Shown here: positions 42,015-50,053 of the stretch, one piece after another
Numbering within the stretch: position 1 is the stretch's first letter
Layout of the letters: each line of letters starts with the position of its first letter
Assembly: GCF_012927405.1 (NCBI RefSeq)
Contig: NZ_JABBGM010000003.1
Span: 124,001 to 188,000 of the forward strand
Direction: 5' to 3'
Length of the DNA: 64,000 bases
Source of the DNA: Novosphingobium olei
Lineage (GTDB): Bacteria > Pseudomonadota > Alphaproteobacteria > Sphingomonadales > Sphingomonadaceae
Notes under the pieces: generated by a model
What the model saw: only the letters and a program-made list of their open reading frames with translations
Told to the model about the DNA's origin: nothing
The model's database searches: none
Program-made: the position numbers and the translations under genes

Positions 42015-43162
42015 GCGGCGACGTCTGCATCGTCGGCATCGGCATTCACCCGTTCGGGCGCACCGATGGCGTCTCCGGGCTCGACCAGGGCGTGTTCGCC
42101 GTCCGCCAGGCGCTCGCCGATGCGGGCGTCGCGTGGCAGGATCTCCAGTTCGCCTATGGCGGCTCGGACGCGGCGGGCAATCCCGATACGATGGTCGAAC
42201 GGCTCGGCCTGACGGGCATGCAGTTCATCAACGTGCGCAACGGCTGCGCGGCGGGCGGTTCGGCGCTGTTTTCGGCGCAGATGGCGATCAAGTCAGGTGA
42301 ATTCGAGCTTGGCCTTGCCGTCGGCTTCGACAAGCATCCGCGCGGTGCGTTCAACGCGCTGCCGTCGGAATACAATCTGCCCGACTGGTACGGCGATGCG
42401 GGCTACATGGTCACCACGCAGTTCTTCGCCAACAAGATCACCCGCTACATGCACCTGCACGGCATCAGCCGCACGACGCTGGGCCGGGTCGCCGAGAAGG
42501 CGTTTCGCAACGCGGTGCACGCCCCCCACGCCTGGCGGCGCGAACCGGTGGCGCTCGACGAAATTCTCGAAGGCGCGATGGTTTCGGACCCCTACAGCAA
42601 GTACATGTTCTGCTCGCCGGCTGAAGGCGGCGTCGCGCTGATCCTCGCCAGCGAGAAGAAGGCGCGGGAACTCGGCAAGCCGCTGATCCGGCTGAAGGCC
42701 GCGGCCATGCGCACCCGCCCGCCCAAGAGCTTCGAAGTCTTCGCGCCCTCGGTCGAGATCGGCGGCGGCACCGCCACCGCCACGCAGATCGCATCGGCCG
42801 CCGCGTTCGAGATGGCCGGCATCGGCCCGCAGGACATCGCCATCGCGCAGCTGCAGGATACCGAATGCGGTGCCGAAATCATGCACATGGCCGAAAACGG
42901 CTTCTGCAAGGATGGCGAACAGGAAGCCTGGCTTGCCGAAGGCCGCACCGAAATCGGCGGCGCGCTGCCGGTCAACACCGATGGCGGCTGCCTTGCCTGC
43001 GGCGAACCGATCGGTGCCTCGGGCCTGCGCCAGGTCTACGAAAACGTCGTGCAGTTGCGCGGTGATGGCGGCGGCCGCCAGGTTCCGGGCGACCCCAGGA
43101 CCGCCTACACCCATGTCTACGGCGCGCCGGGCGTTTCGGCCGTCACCATTCTCGAGCGATAA
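42011..43162 (+). CDS. Thiolase-like (SCP-x/lipid-transfer type) enzyme
   Basis: 383 residues from the ATG at 42011. The thiolase fold is evident: Cys79 in NVRNGCAAGGSAL is the usual acylated cysteine. But the catalytic GHPxG motif is CGEPIGASG, with Glu for His, and the late C-x-G cysteine loop is VYGAPGVSA. So it is not a standard biosynthetic or degradative thiolase; it may be a retro-aldolase (Ltp2-like), a 3-oxoacyl-CoA thiolase with changed chemistry, or inactive. It works with the DUF35 protein and lies before the acyl-CoA dehydrogenase (eight-base gap). Confidence 0.85.
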   Translation: MSGDVCIVGIGIHPFGRTDGVSGLDQGVFAVRQALADAGVAWQDLQFAYGGSDAAGNPDTMVERLGLTGMQFINVRNGCAAGGSALFSAQMAIKSGEFELGLAVGFDKHPRGAFNALPSEYNLPDWYGDAGYMVTTQFFANKITRYMHLHGISRTTLGRVAEKAFRNAVHAPHAWRREPVALDEILEGAMVSDPYSKYMFCSPAEGGVALILASEKKARELGKPLIRLKAAAMRTRPPKSFEVFAPSVEIGGGTATATQIASAAAFEMAGIGPQDIAIAQLQDTECGAEIMHMAENGFCKDGEQEAWLAEGRTEIGGALPVNTDGGCLACGEPIGASGLRQVYENVVQLRGDGGGRQVPGDPRTAYTHVYGAPGVSAVTILER

Positions 43163-43170
43163 GACCCAAG

Positions 43171-44385
43171 ATGGATATCGAGCTTTCCCCCGAAGACCTT
43201 GCCTTCCGCGACGAAGTCCGCGCGTTCCTGGCCGCCAACCTGCCGCAGGACGTGAAGGACGGCGCCGCCGCCTCGCCCACCGTCTTCGTCGAACCCGACA
43301 TCGGCCAGCACTGGAACCGCGTGCTCAACGAAAAGGGCTGGCTCGCCTACCAGTGGCCGAAGGAACACGGAGGCACGGGCTGGAGCCCGGTGCAGCGCTA
43401 CATCTTCGAGAAGGAATGCGCGCTCGCCGGCGCCCCCAACCTTACCGTGCTGGGGCTGAAGCTCGTCGCCCCGGTGATCTACACCTTCGGCACGGCGGAA
43501 CAGAAGGCGAAGTACCTGCCCCGCATCCTGTCGGGCGAAGATTACTGGTGCCAGGGCTTCTCCGAACCGGGCTCGGGTTCCGACCTTGCCAGCCTGCAGA
43601 CCCGCGCGGTGCTGAGCGAGGATGGCAGCCACTACAAGGTTACGGGATCGAAGATCTGGACCACCCATGCGCACTGGGCGAACATGATGTTCACGCTCGT
43701 GCGCACCAATGCCGAGGTCAAGAAGCAGGCGGGCATCAGCTTCCTGCTGATCGACATGAACCAGCCTGGCGTCTCGGTGCGGCCGATCCTGACGCTGGCC
43801 GGTGATCACGAAGTGAACCAGGTCTTCCTTGAAGACGTCGTCGTGCCGGTCGAAAACCGCATCGCCGAAGAAGGCGACGGCTGGAAGCTCGCCAAGTTCC
43901 TGCTCGAAAACGAGCGCGGCGGTTCGTGCCACGCGCCCAAGCTCGGCTACGATCTAGATCAGGTGGAAGTCATCGCGCAGGGTCAGAACGACGGTTTCGG
44001 CGGCACGCTTGCCGAAGACCGCGACTGGAAGCGCCGCGTCGCCAAGGTGCGGCTCGAAGTCCAGGCGCTCGAGATGATCGAGCTCAAGATCCTGTCGGAA
44101 GTGGCCAAGGGCCGCCCGCCCGGCCCGCAAACCTCGCTGTGCAAGCTGCTCGCCTCGAACCTACGCCAGGACGTCGACCTGCTCGCGGTCGACGCGCTCG
44201 GCACCGCCGGCCTCCAGCTCGACACGATCCGCCCGCTCTATGGCGACAACGCGCCGCCGCCGGTGCAGGGTCGCGAAGCGCAGGTTGCCGCAGCACGCTA
44301 TCTGAATTCTAGAGCGTGGACTATTTTTGGTGGGACAAACGAAGTGCAGTCGGGCATCATCGCCAAGACAGTACTGGGACTCTGA
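43171..44385 (+). CDS. Acyl-CoA dehydrogenase
   Basis: 404 residues. It shows the full ACAD layout: QGFSEPGSGSDLASLQTRAV and TGSKIWTTHAHWANMMF (FAD/substrate), and the end SRAWTIFGGTNEVQSGIIAKTVLGL, the FGGTxEVQ signature. It is the third gene of the DUF35-thiolase-ACAD-E1alpha-E1beta-E2-VOC operon. It probably introduces the double bond before hydration and cleavage of a CoA ester. The stop is 13 bases from the E1alpha start. Confidence 0.92.
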   Translation: MDIELSPEDLAFRDEVRAFLAANLPQDVKDGAAASPTVFVEPDIGQHWNRVLNEKGWLAYQWPKEHGGTGWSPVQRYIFEKECALAGAPNLTVLGLKLVAPVIYTFGTAEQKAKYLPRILSGEDYWCQGFSEPGSGSDLASLQTRAVLSEDGSHYKVTGSKIWTTHAHWANMMFTLVRTNAEVKKQAGISFLLIDMNQPGVSVRPILTLAGDHEVNQVFLEDVVVPVENRIAEEGDGWKLAKFLLENERGGSCHAPKLGYDLDQVEVIAQGQNDGFGGTLAEDRDWKRRVAKVRLEVQALEMIELKILSEVAKGRPPGPQTSLCKLLASNLRQDVDLLAVDALGTAGLQLDTIRPLYGDNAPPPVQGREAQVAAARYLNSRAWTIFGGTNEVQSGIIAKTVLGL

Positions 44386-44398
44386 GGGAAGAAGCAGG

Positions 44399-45373
44399 AT
44401 GCAGCTGAGCCGTGAGGCGCTATTGCGCGCCTATCGACAGATGAAAGTGATCCGGGAGTTCGAAGAACGGCTCCACGTGGATATCCAGACCGGCGAGATC
44501 GCCGGCTTCACCCACCTCTACTGCGGGCAGGAAGCCGTCGCGGTGGGCGTGTGCGAACATCTTTCCGATGACGACAAGATCGTGTCGACCCACCGCGGCC
44601 ACGGCCACTGCCTCGCCAAGGGCTGCGACGTGAACGGCATGATGAAGGAAATCTGGGGCAGCCGCGAAGGCCTGTGCAAGGGCAAGGGCGGATCGATGCA
44701 CATCGCCGATGTCGACAAGGGCATGCTCGGCGCCAACGGCATCGTCGGCGCGGGCGCCCCGATCGCGGTCGGCGCGGGCATCGCCGCCAAGATCGATGCC
44801 AAGGGCGCGGTGGCGATCGCCTTCTCGGGCGACGGCGCGTGCAACCAGGGCACCACCTTCGAAGCGATGAACATGGCGGTCGTCACAAAAGCCGCATGCG
44901 TGTTCGTTTTCGAAAACAACCACTACTCCGAACACACCGGCTTCGAATATGCCGTGGGCACCAGCAACGACATCGCCAGCCGCGCCGAAGCCTTCGGCAT
45001 GAAGGTGTGGCGCGGGGACGGCACCGACTTCTTCTCGGTCTACGAGACGATGCGCGAAGTGCTTGACTATGTCCGGGTGCCCGGCAACGGCCCGGCGGCG
45101 GTGGAATTCGATACCGAACGCTTCTTCGGCCACTTCGAGGGCGATCCCCAGCGCTACCGCGGCCCGGGCGAACTCGACCGCATCCGCGAGATGCGCGATT
45201 GCCTCAAGAACTTCCGCAAGAGCGTGACCGACGCCAAGCTGCTCGATCACGCCGATCTCGACGCGCTCGATGCCGAAGTGCTCGAAGCGATCGAGGAATC
45301 CGTCCGCCAGGCCAAGGCCGCCCCGCGCCCGACCGCCGAAGACGTCCTTGCCGACGTCTACATTTCGTACTGA
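44399..45373 (+). CDS. 2-oxoacid/acetoin dehydrogenase-type E1 alpha subunit
   Basis: 324 residues from the ATG at 44399. The thiamine diphosphate motif is GDGACNQGTTFEAMNMAVV, preceded by GGSMHIADVDKGMLGANGIVG, and the substrate-facing start is RQMKVIREFEERLH. It is of the AcoA/PdhA type. With the E1beta and E2 genes directly downstream it forms a complex that decarboxylates a 2-oxoacid or cleaves an acyloin such as acetoin. The location after thiolase and acyl-CoA dehydrogenase suggests a product of the catabolic island as substrate; that is inference. Confidence 0.92.
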   Translation: MQLSREALLRAYRQMKVIREFEERLHVDIQTGEIAGFTHLYCGQEAVAVGVCEHLSDDDKIVSTHRGHGHCLAKGCDVNGMMKEIWGSREGLCKGKGGSMHIADVDKGMLGANGIVGAGAPIAVGAGIAAKIDAKGAVAIAFSGDGACNQGTTFEAMNMAVVTKAACVFVFENNHYSEHTGFEYAVGTSNDIASRAEAFGMKVWRGDGTDFFSVYETMREVLDYVRVPGNGPAAVEFDTERFFGHFEGDPQRYRGPGELDRIREMRDCLKNFRKSVTDAKLLDHADLDALDAEVLEAIEESVRQAKAAPRPTAEDVLADVYISY

Positions 45374-45390
45374 TCGGGGGAGCGAACGAG

Positions 45391-46404
45391 ATGGCCAAGA
45401 TGATGTATCGCGACGCCGTCGTGACGACGATCGCGGAAGAAATGGAGCGCGACGAAAACGTCGTCGTGCTGGGTGAAGACGTCGTCGGCGGCATGGGCAC
45501 GCCCGGCGGCCCCGAAGCCATCGGCGGGATCTGGTCAACCTCGACCGGCCTATACGGCAAGTTCGGCGCCGCGCGCGTGATCGACACGCCGATTTCGGAA
45601 AGCGCCATCGTGGGCGCGGCGGCGGGCCTCGCGCTGTCGGGCAAGCGTCCGGTGGCCGAATTGATGTTCGCCGACTTCATCGGCGTTTCGCTGGACCAGA
45701 TCTGGAACCAGATCGGCAAGTTCCGCTACATGTTCGGCGGCAAGACCAAGTGCCCGGCGGTGATCCGCATGGCCTATGGCGCGGGCTACAACGCCGCCGC
45801 GCAGCACAGCCAGGCGGTGCACCAGATGCTGACCGGCATGCCCGGGCTCAAGGTCGTGATGCCCAGCACGCCAGCCGACGTGAAGGGCCTGCTGCGCCAG
45901 GCGATCCGCGACGACGATCCGGTGATCTTCCTTGAACACAAGGCGCTCTACGGCGTCACCGGCGAAGTGCCGGACGACAAGGACTTCACCATCCCCTTCG
46001 GCCACGCGCGCCTCAGCCGCGCGGGCGAGGACGTGACGATCGTGTCGACCGGCCTGTTGCTGGGCTTCTGCGAAGCGGTGGCCGACAAGCTTGCCGCCGA
46101 AGGCATCGGCTGCGACGTGATCGACCTGCGCACCACAAGCCCGATCGATGAAGAGACCATCCTCGATTCGGTCGAAGTGACCGGCCGCCTCGTCGTCGTC
46201 GACGAAGCGCCGCCGCGCTGCAGCCTTGCCAGCGACATCTGCGCGACCGTGGCCAACAAGGCCTTCGCCAGCCTCAAGGCGCCGCCGCAGGCGGTCAACC
46301 CGCCGCACACCCCCGTCCCGTTCGCGCGCGAGCTGGAATCTGCCTACCTTCCCTCGGCCGACAAGATCGAGGCGGCGGTGCGCAAGGTTCTCTCTTACCG
46401 CTGA
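45391..46404 (+). CDS. 2-oxoacid/acetoin dehydrogenase-type E1 beta subunit
   Basis: 337 residues from the ATG at 45391 with GGGGGAG upstream. It carries the transketolase-type pyrimidine-binding half with VVVLGEDV, TPISESAIVGAAAGLALSGKRPVAELMFADF and the C-terminal half with GEDVTIVSTG and VIDLRTTSPID. It pairs with the E1alpha subunit, 17 bases upstream. AcoB/PdhB type; the real 2-oxo substrate is unknown. Confidence 0.92.
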   Translation: MAKMMYRDAVVTTIAEEMERDENVVVLGEDVVGGMGTPGGPEAIGGIWSTSTGLYGKFGAARVIDTPISESAIVGAAAGLALSGKRPVAELMFADFIGVSLDQIWNQIGKFRYMFGGKTKCPAVIRMAYGAGYNAAAQHSQAVHQMLTGMPGLKVVMPSTPADVKGLLRQAIRDDDPVIFLEHKALYGVTGEVPDDKDFTIPFGHARLSRAGEDVTIVSTGLLLGFCEAVADKLAAEGIGCDVIDLRTTSPIDEETILDSVEVTGRLVVVDEAPPRCSLASDICATVANKAFASLKAPPQAVNPPHTPVPFARELESAYLPSADKIEAAVRKVLSYR

Positions 46405-46415
46405 GGAGCCAGAAC

Positions 46416-47864
46416 ATGGCCAATATCCGCCCGTTCTGCATGCCCAAGTGGGGCATCGAAATGACCGAGGGGACCATCGCCGAGTGGATGGTCAAGGAAG
46501 GCGAGGCCTTTTCCAAGGGCCAGACGCTTTGCCTGATCGAAACCGCGAAGATCACCAACGAGGTCGAGGCCGAATACGACGCGGTGCTCAAGCGCCTGCT
46601 CGTGCCGGCAGGGGATGATGCGCACCCGGTGGGGGCTCTCCTCGCCGTGTTCGCCGATGCCGACGCCACCGACGCCGAAGTCGATGCCTTCGTCGAAGCC
46701 TTCAAGCCGGCCGACACCGCGGTCGCGGCCAAGGCTGGCGCGGGCGCAGCTGCAGAAGCGCCCGCCCCTGCCCCGGCTGCGCCAGCCGCCTCAGCCCCTG
46801 CGCGCCAGCCGATCAAGATCGTCACCAACCGTCCGATCAGCCCCGAAGCGCTCAAGCTTGCCGAAGCCGAAGGCGTCGACATCGAAGGGATCGAAGGTTC
46901 GGGCCGCAATGGGCGCATCACCTACCAGGATGTGGCCCAGGCGCTGAAGCCCGAACGCGGGGCCAGCTATCGCGGCACCGCGCTGCTGCCTGAAGAGATC
47001 CGCGCGATCTTCGCCTCGCCGCTCGCGCGCCGCATCGCCGCGCAGAACGGCATCGATCTGTCGGGCCTTGCCGGCACCGGCCCGCGCGGCCGCATCAGCA
47101 AGGCCGACGTGCTCGCGCTGGTGAAGCCGAAGGCTCCGGCAGGGGCGCCTGTGTTCGGCGCGCCGTTCGAGCCGGTGGACAACCGCCCGCAGATCCAGCC
47201 CTTCGACAAGGTGCGCAAGGTCGTCGCCAAGCGCCTGACCGAAGCCAAGCAGACGATCCCGCACTTCTACCTGCGCGTCTCGGCTGCGGTCGACGAACTG
47301 ATCGCCCTGCGCAAGACCGCCAACATGGTGCTGGGCGTCAAGGCCTCGATCAACGACTACCTGGTCAAGGCGGTGGCGCTCGCGCTGGTCAGGCACCCCG
47401 ACGTCAACGTGCAGGTGCATGGTGACAGCGTCCACGTGTTCCCGCACGCCGATGTCGCCATCGCGGTTGCCAGCCCCAAGGGCCTGGTCACGCCGATCGT
47501 GCGGCAGGCGGACCGGATGCACATCGCCCAGATCGCGGCCGCCACGCGCGCCCTGATCGACAAGGCGCAGGCCGGTCGCCTTGGCTACGAGGACATGGAC
47601 GGCGGCACCTTCTCCGTCTCCAACCTCGGCATGTTCGGGATCGAACAGTTCGATGCGATCATCAACCCGCCGCAGGGCGCGATCCTTGCCGTGGGCGGCG
47701 TGAACAAGGTGGCGGTCGAGCTGCCGAACGGGGACATCGGCTTCGAAAGCCGCATCCAGTTCACCATGTCGGTCGACCACCGCGCCATCGACGGCGCAGC
47801 AGGGGCGCAGTTCCTCCAGACGCTGAAGGGCCTGATCGAAGCGCCGGAAGGGCTGTTCCAATGA
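46416..47864 (+). CDS. Dihydrolipoamide acyltransferase (E2) with two E3-binding-like domains
   Basis: 482 residues. One N-terminal lipoyl domain has Lys45 in IETAKITNE. An Ala/Pro-rich linker leads to two peripheral-subunit-binding-like domains (about 140-177, ISPEALKLAEAEGVDIEGIEGSG, and about 199-237, ASPLARRIAAQNGIDLSGLAGTG). The catalytic domain ends with SVDHRAIDG (His455, Asp459). No dihydrolipoamide dehydrogenase (E3) gene is in the operon, so E3 must be shared. The second binding-like domain is less usual in this family. Confidence 0.92.
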   Translation: MANIRPFCMPKWGIEMTEGTIAEWMVKEGEAFSKGQTLCLIETAKITNEVEAEYDAVLKRLLVPAGDDAHPVGALLAVFADADATDAEVDAFVEAFKPADTAVAAKAGAGAAAEAPAPAPAAPAASAPARQPIKIVTNRPISPEALKLAEAEGVDIEGIEGSGRNGRITYQDVAQALKPERGASYRGTALLPEEIRAIFASPLARRIAAQNGIDLSGLAGTGPRGRISKADVLALVKPKAPAGAPVFGAPFEPVDNRPQIQPFDKVRKVVAKRLTEAKQTIPHFYLRVSAAVDELIALRKTANMVLGVKASINDYLVKAVALALVRHPDVNVQVHGDSVHVFPHADVAIAVASPKGLVTPIVRQADRMHIAQIAAATRALIDKAQAGRLGYEDMDGGTFSVSNLGMFGIEQFDAIINPPQGAILAVGGVNKVAVELPNGDIGFESRIQFTMSVDHRAIDGAAGAQFLQTLKGLIEAPEGLFQ

Positions 47865-48406
47865 CCCGCAAGATCCACGAACTGGGTCCGGTCGGCCAGC
47901 TCGCCTACCTGCCCTCGGACTTCGACGCCACGCTGAAGTACTGGACGCAGACGATGGGCGTGGGCCCGTTCTTCCTGATGGAGAACATCCAGCTCACCGA
48001 CTGCAAGTACAAGGGCGTGCCCACGGACGCGATGTTCTCGATCGCCATCGCTTATTGGGGCGATGTCCAGATCGAGCTGATCCGCCCGGAAAACCGCGAA
48101 CCGTCGATCTACACTGGCGAATACGCGGTCACCGACCAGCTGCACCACATCTGCATCTTTGTCGATTCCATCGCCGAAGCGCGCGCCGCCTGTGCCGAAG
48201 CGGGTGCCGAAGTGCTGGTCGAAGGCAAGGTCGGCGATGATGGCGAAGTGATCTACGTCGATCCAGGTGCCAGAGATGGCGGGGGGGGCCCGGGCCACGT
48301 GATCGAACTGCTGCAGAACACTGCCGCTGCACCCGGCCTGTTCCAGATGATCAAGGATGCGGGCAAGAACTGGGACGGCAGCGAGCCCTTGCGCAAGCTC
48401 GGCTGA
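47861..48406 (+). CDS. VOC-family (glyoxalase-like) protein, operon end
   Basis: 181 residues, four-base overlap with the E2 gene. It shares GVGPFF, DVQIELI and LHHICIFVDS with the VOC protein at 28453-29028, so the two are paralogues of the glyoxalase_4 group (methylmalonyl-CoA epimerase-like). A run of eight G residues (48281-48288) encodes part of ARDGGGGPGH; the frame is intact. It ends the seven-gene operon, followed by a terminator. It probably epimerises or isomerises a pathway intermediate. Confidence 0.85.
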   Translation: MTRKIHELGPVGQLAYLPSDFDATLKYWTQTMGVGPFFLMENIQLTDCKYKGVPTDAMFSIAIAYWGDVQIELIRPENREPSIYTGEYAVTDQLHHICIFVDSIAEARAACAEAGAEVLVEGKVGDDGEVIYVDPGARDGGGGPGHVIELLQNTAAAPGLFQMIKDAGKNWDGSEPLRKLG

Positions 48407-48429
48407 TCGTCAGCCCCACCAACCGACAG

Positions 48430-48462
48430 AGGCCCGGTGCACCCGATGCGCCGGGCCTTTTT
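48430..48462. terminator. Bidirectional rho-independent terminator
   Basis: Stem AGGCCCGGTGC (48430-48440) with GCGCCGGGCCT (48448-48458; one G-T pair) and a 7-base loop, followed by T residues to 48462. It separates the VOC operon from the convergent GT39-like gene. Confidence 0.88.
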
Positions 48463-48466
48463 CGTG

Positions 48467-49939
48467 TCAGCGTCGCTCCCACAAGGTCAGGTCCTGCGAC
48501 AGGATCGTGCCCCGCTCGCGCGCCACGTAGCCCTGCCGCATCGCCCGCGCCACGATCGGCGCGGTGTGCGACTGCGGGTCCATGCGCGGGTCGGTCAGCG
48601 TGACCACGAAGCGCGGATGCCGGTTCAGCGCCGCCTCGACCAGCGCGCGCTGCGACACACCCAGCGCGCCGTCCTCGAACCCGGCGCTGTGGTGCGAAGG
48701 GAAGGCAAACCGCCCCCCTTGCGTCCCCGTCGCAAGATAAAGCGACGAAGGCCCGTAGACGACATAGAGCCCGCCCCTGCGCCCGCCATCGCCGATGCGC
48801 TGCACGATGCGGTCGAACGTCGCCACGTCGCGCCGGCTCTCGGCGATGCGCGATGGATAGTTCGCGGCGACCAGGAACGCCGCCAGCAGCAGCGCCGCGC
48901 CAATCTGACCTGCCCGCACGCGCACATCGATGAACGGCACGGCCAGCAGCACCGCCCACGGGACCAGGAAGGCGTAGTAATAGGCCAGCACATTGGCCGT
49001 GCTGAAGATCGCCGCGATCGCCCCTGCGGCCAGCGCGGCAAGGATGGCATAGTCGCCCTTCGCGTAGCTTCGCCCCATGCGGAAGAAGGCCCACAGCCCC
49101 ACCGCGGCGGTCAGGAACAGCGGCCCGATCGCCGCCAACGTCTCCGCCGGCCAGCGCCCCACCGTCACCGGGCGCAGGAAGATCGACACGAAGTTGGCAA
49201 AGACGAACGCCTGCCCTTCGCCCATCGCCACATAGGCAAGCCACGCCAGCAGCGTCGGCGCGAGCCCGATGGCGGCAAAGCCCAGCGCCTCAGCGCCCAG
49301 CCGCAACGGCCGGCGATACACTTGCCAGCGCTGCACCAGCGCGATCAGGCCGGCCACCGCACAGAACGGCGCGACCGAATACTTGATCTGGATGGCGATC
49401 CCGCCGAGCAGCATGGCCAGCGCCAGCGCGCGAAAGCTCCCCCGCCGCACGACCAACAGCCACGCCATGGCAAGGCACGGCACCGCGAAGAACAGCTCGC
49501 TCTGCCCGCCGCGCGAACCATAGGCGTCTAGCCCGAGCAGGTAGAGCGCGGCGCAAACAAGCCCGGTTCCCTGCCCGGCAAGCCTCCGCGCGATCAGGAA
49601 GGTCAGGAACGCCCCGCCCCAGGCAAAGCCCAGCGCCACCGTCAGGTAGGCATTCGCCCCCGGCCCGAATGCCGCGTGCGCGGCGGCATAGATCAGGAAC
49701 AGCCCGATCGGCTTGCGGTCCCACACGTCGACATACGGCAGCTGCCCGTGCAGCATGGCATTGCCGACGTAGGAATAGAACGGCGCGTCGAGGTCGGTCG
49801 CCGGATTGCCGAACCACCACAACCGGCACGCCAGCGCCATCAGCAGGATCGCGAGCGCAGGCCACCACGCAGCGGCCCGCTCGCCACGCCGCGTCTCGTC
49901 GCCTTGCGCCAAAGCCCCCGTCGCCATGATCGTCGCCAT
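48467..49939 (-). CDS. GT39-like membrane glycosyltransferase
   Basis: 490 residues from the ATG at 49939 (49927 is an alternative). It has about 10 or more transmembrane segments and the early acidic loop ATDLDAPFYSYVGNAMLHGQLPYVDVWDRKPIG, the usual signature of the ArnT/PMT-like GT-C fold. Such enzymes use a polyprenyl-phosphate sugar on the periplasmic side. The acceptor is unknown. The gene has its own palindromic sequence upstream (49966-49979) and is not linked to the EPS locus. Confidence 0.82.
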   Translation of the reverse strand: MATIMATGALAQGDETRRGERAAAWWPALAILLMALACRLWWFGNPATDLDAPFYSYVGNAMLHGQLPYVDVWDRKPIGLFLIYAAAHAAFGPGANAYLTVALGFAWGGAFLTFLIARRLAGQGTGLVCAALYLLGLDAYGSRGGQSELFFAVPCLAMAWLLVVRRGSFRALALAMLLGGIAIQIKYSVAPFCAVAGLIALVQRWQVYRRPLRLGAEALGFAAIGLAPTLLAWLAYVAMGEGQAFVFANFVSIFLRPVTVGRWPAETLAAIGPLFLTAAVGLWAFFRMGRSYAKGDYAILAALAAGAIAAIFSTANVLAYYYAFLVPWAVLLAVPFIDVRVRAGQIGAALLLAAFLVAANYPSRIAESRRDVATFDRIVQRIGDGGRRGGLYVVYGPSSLYLATGTQGGRFAFPSHHSAGFEDGALGVSQRALVEAALNRHPRFVVTLTDPRMDPQSHTAPIVARAMRQGYVARERGTILSQDLTLWERR

Positions 49940-49965
49940 GACCGCGAGGCATAGCGGCCCGGCGT

Positions 49966-49979
49966 TTAAGAGGTCTTAA
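49966..49979. repeat. Palindrome in front of the GT39-like gene
   Basis: TTAAGAGGTCTTAA, arms of six bases around GG. It lies 27 bases before the ATG of the GT39-like gene and may overlap its promoter. Confidence 0.4.
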
Positions 49980-50005
49980 CCATGAACCCCGCGCCACATG
50001 CGAAA

Positions 50006-50028
50006 GGGGCGGCCCGCCGGACCGCCCC
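50006..50028 (-). terminator. Possible terminator after fadJ
   Basis: Arms GGGGCGG (50006-50012) and CCGCCCC (50022-50028). On the minus strand it is followed only by TTTCG, so termination is moderate at best. Confidence 0.45.
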
Positions 50029-50034
50029 CTCGTA

Positions 50035-50049
50035 TTGACCGTCGGTCAA
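50035..50049. promoter_or_regulatory. Palindromic operator-like site
   Basis: TTGACCG and CGGTCAA flank a single T. The dyad has the size and GACCG/CGGTC pattern typical of TetR-family operators (family knowledge). It lies about 96 bases upstream of the GT39-like start and just after the fadJ stop; no regulator gene is adjacent. Confidence 0.35.
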
Positions 50050-50053
50050 AAGC

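Noticed and set aside
44399..47864. Housekeeping pyruvate dehydrogenase complex
   Set aside because: The genes lie in one operon with thiolase-like, DUF35 and VOC genes and without lpd; an acetoin- or other 2-oxo-specific complex fits better, though this is not proven.
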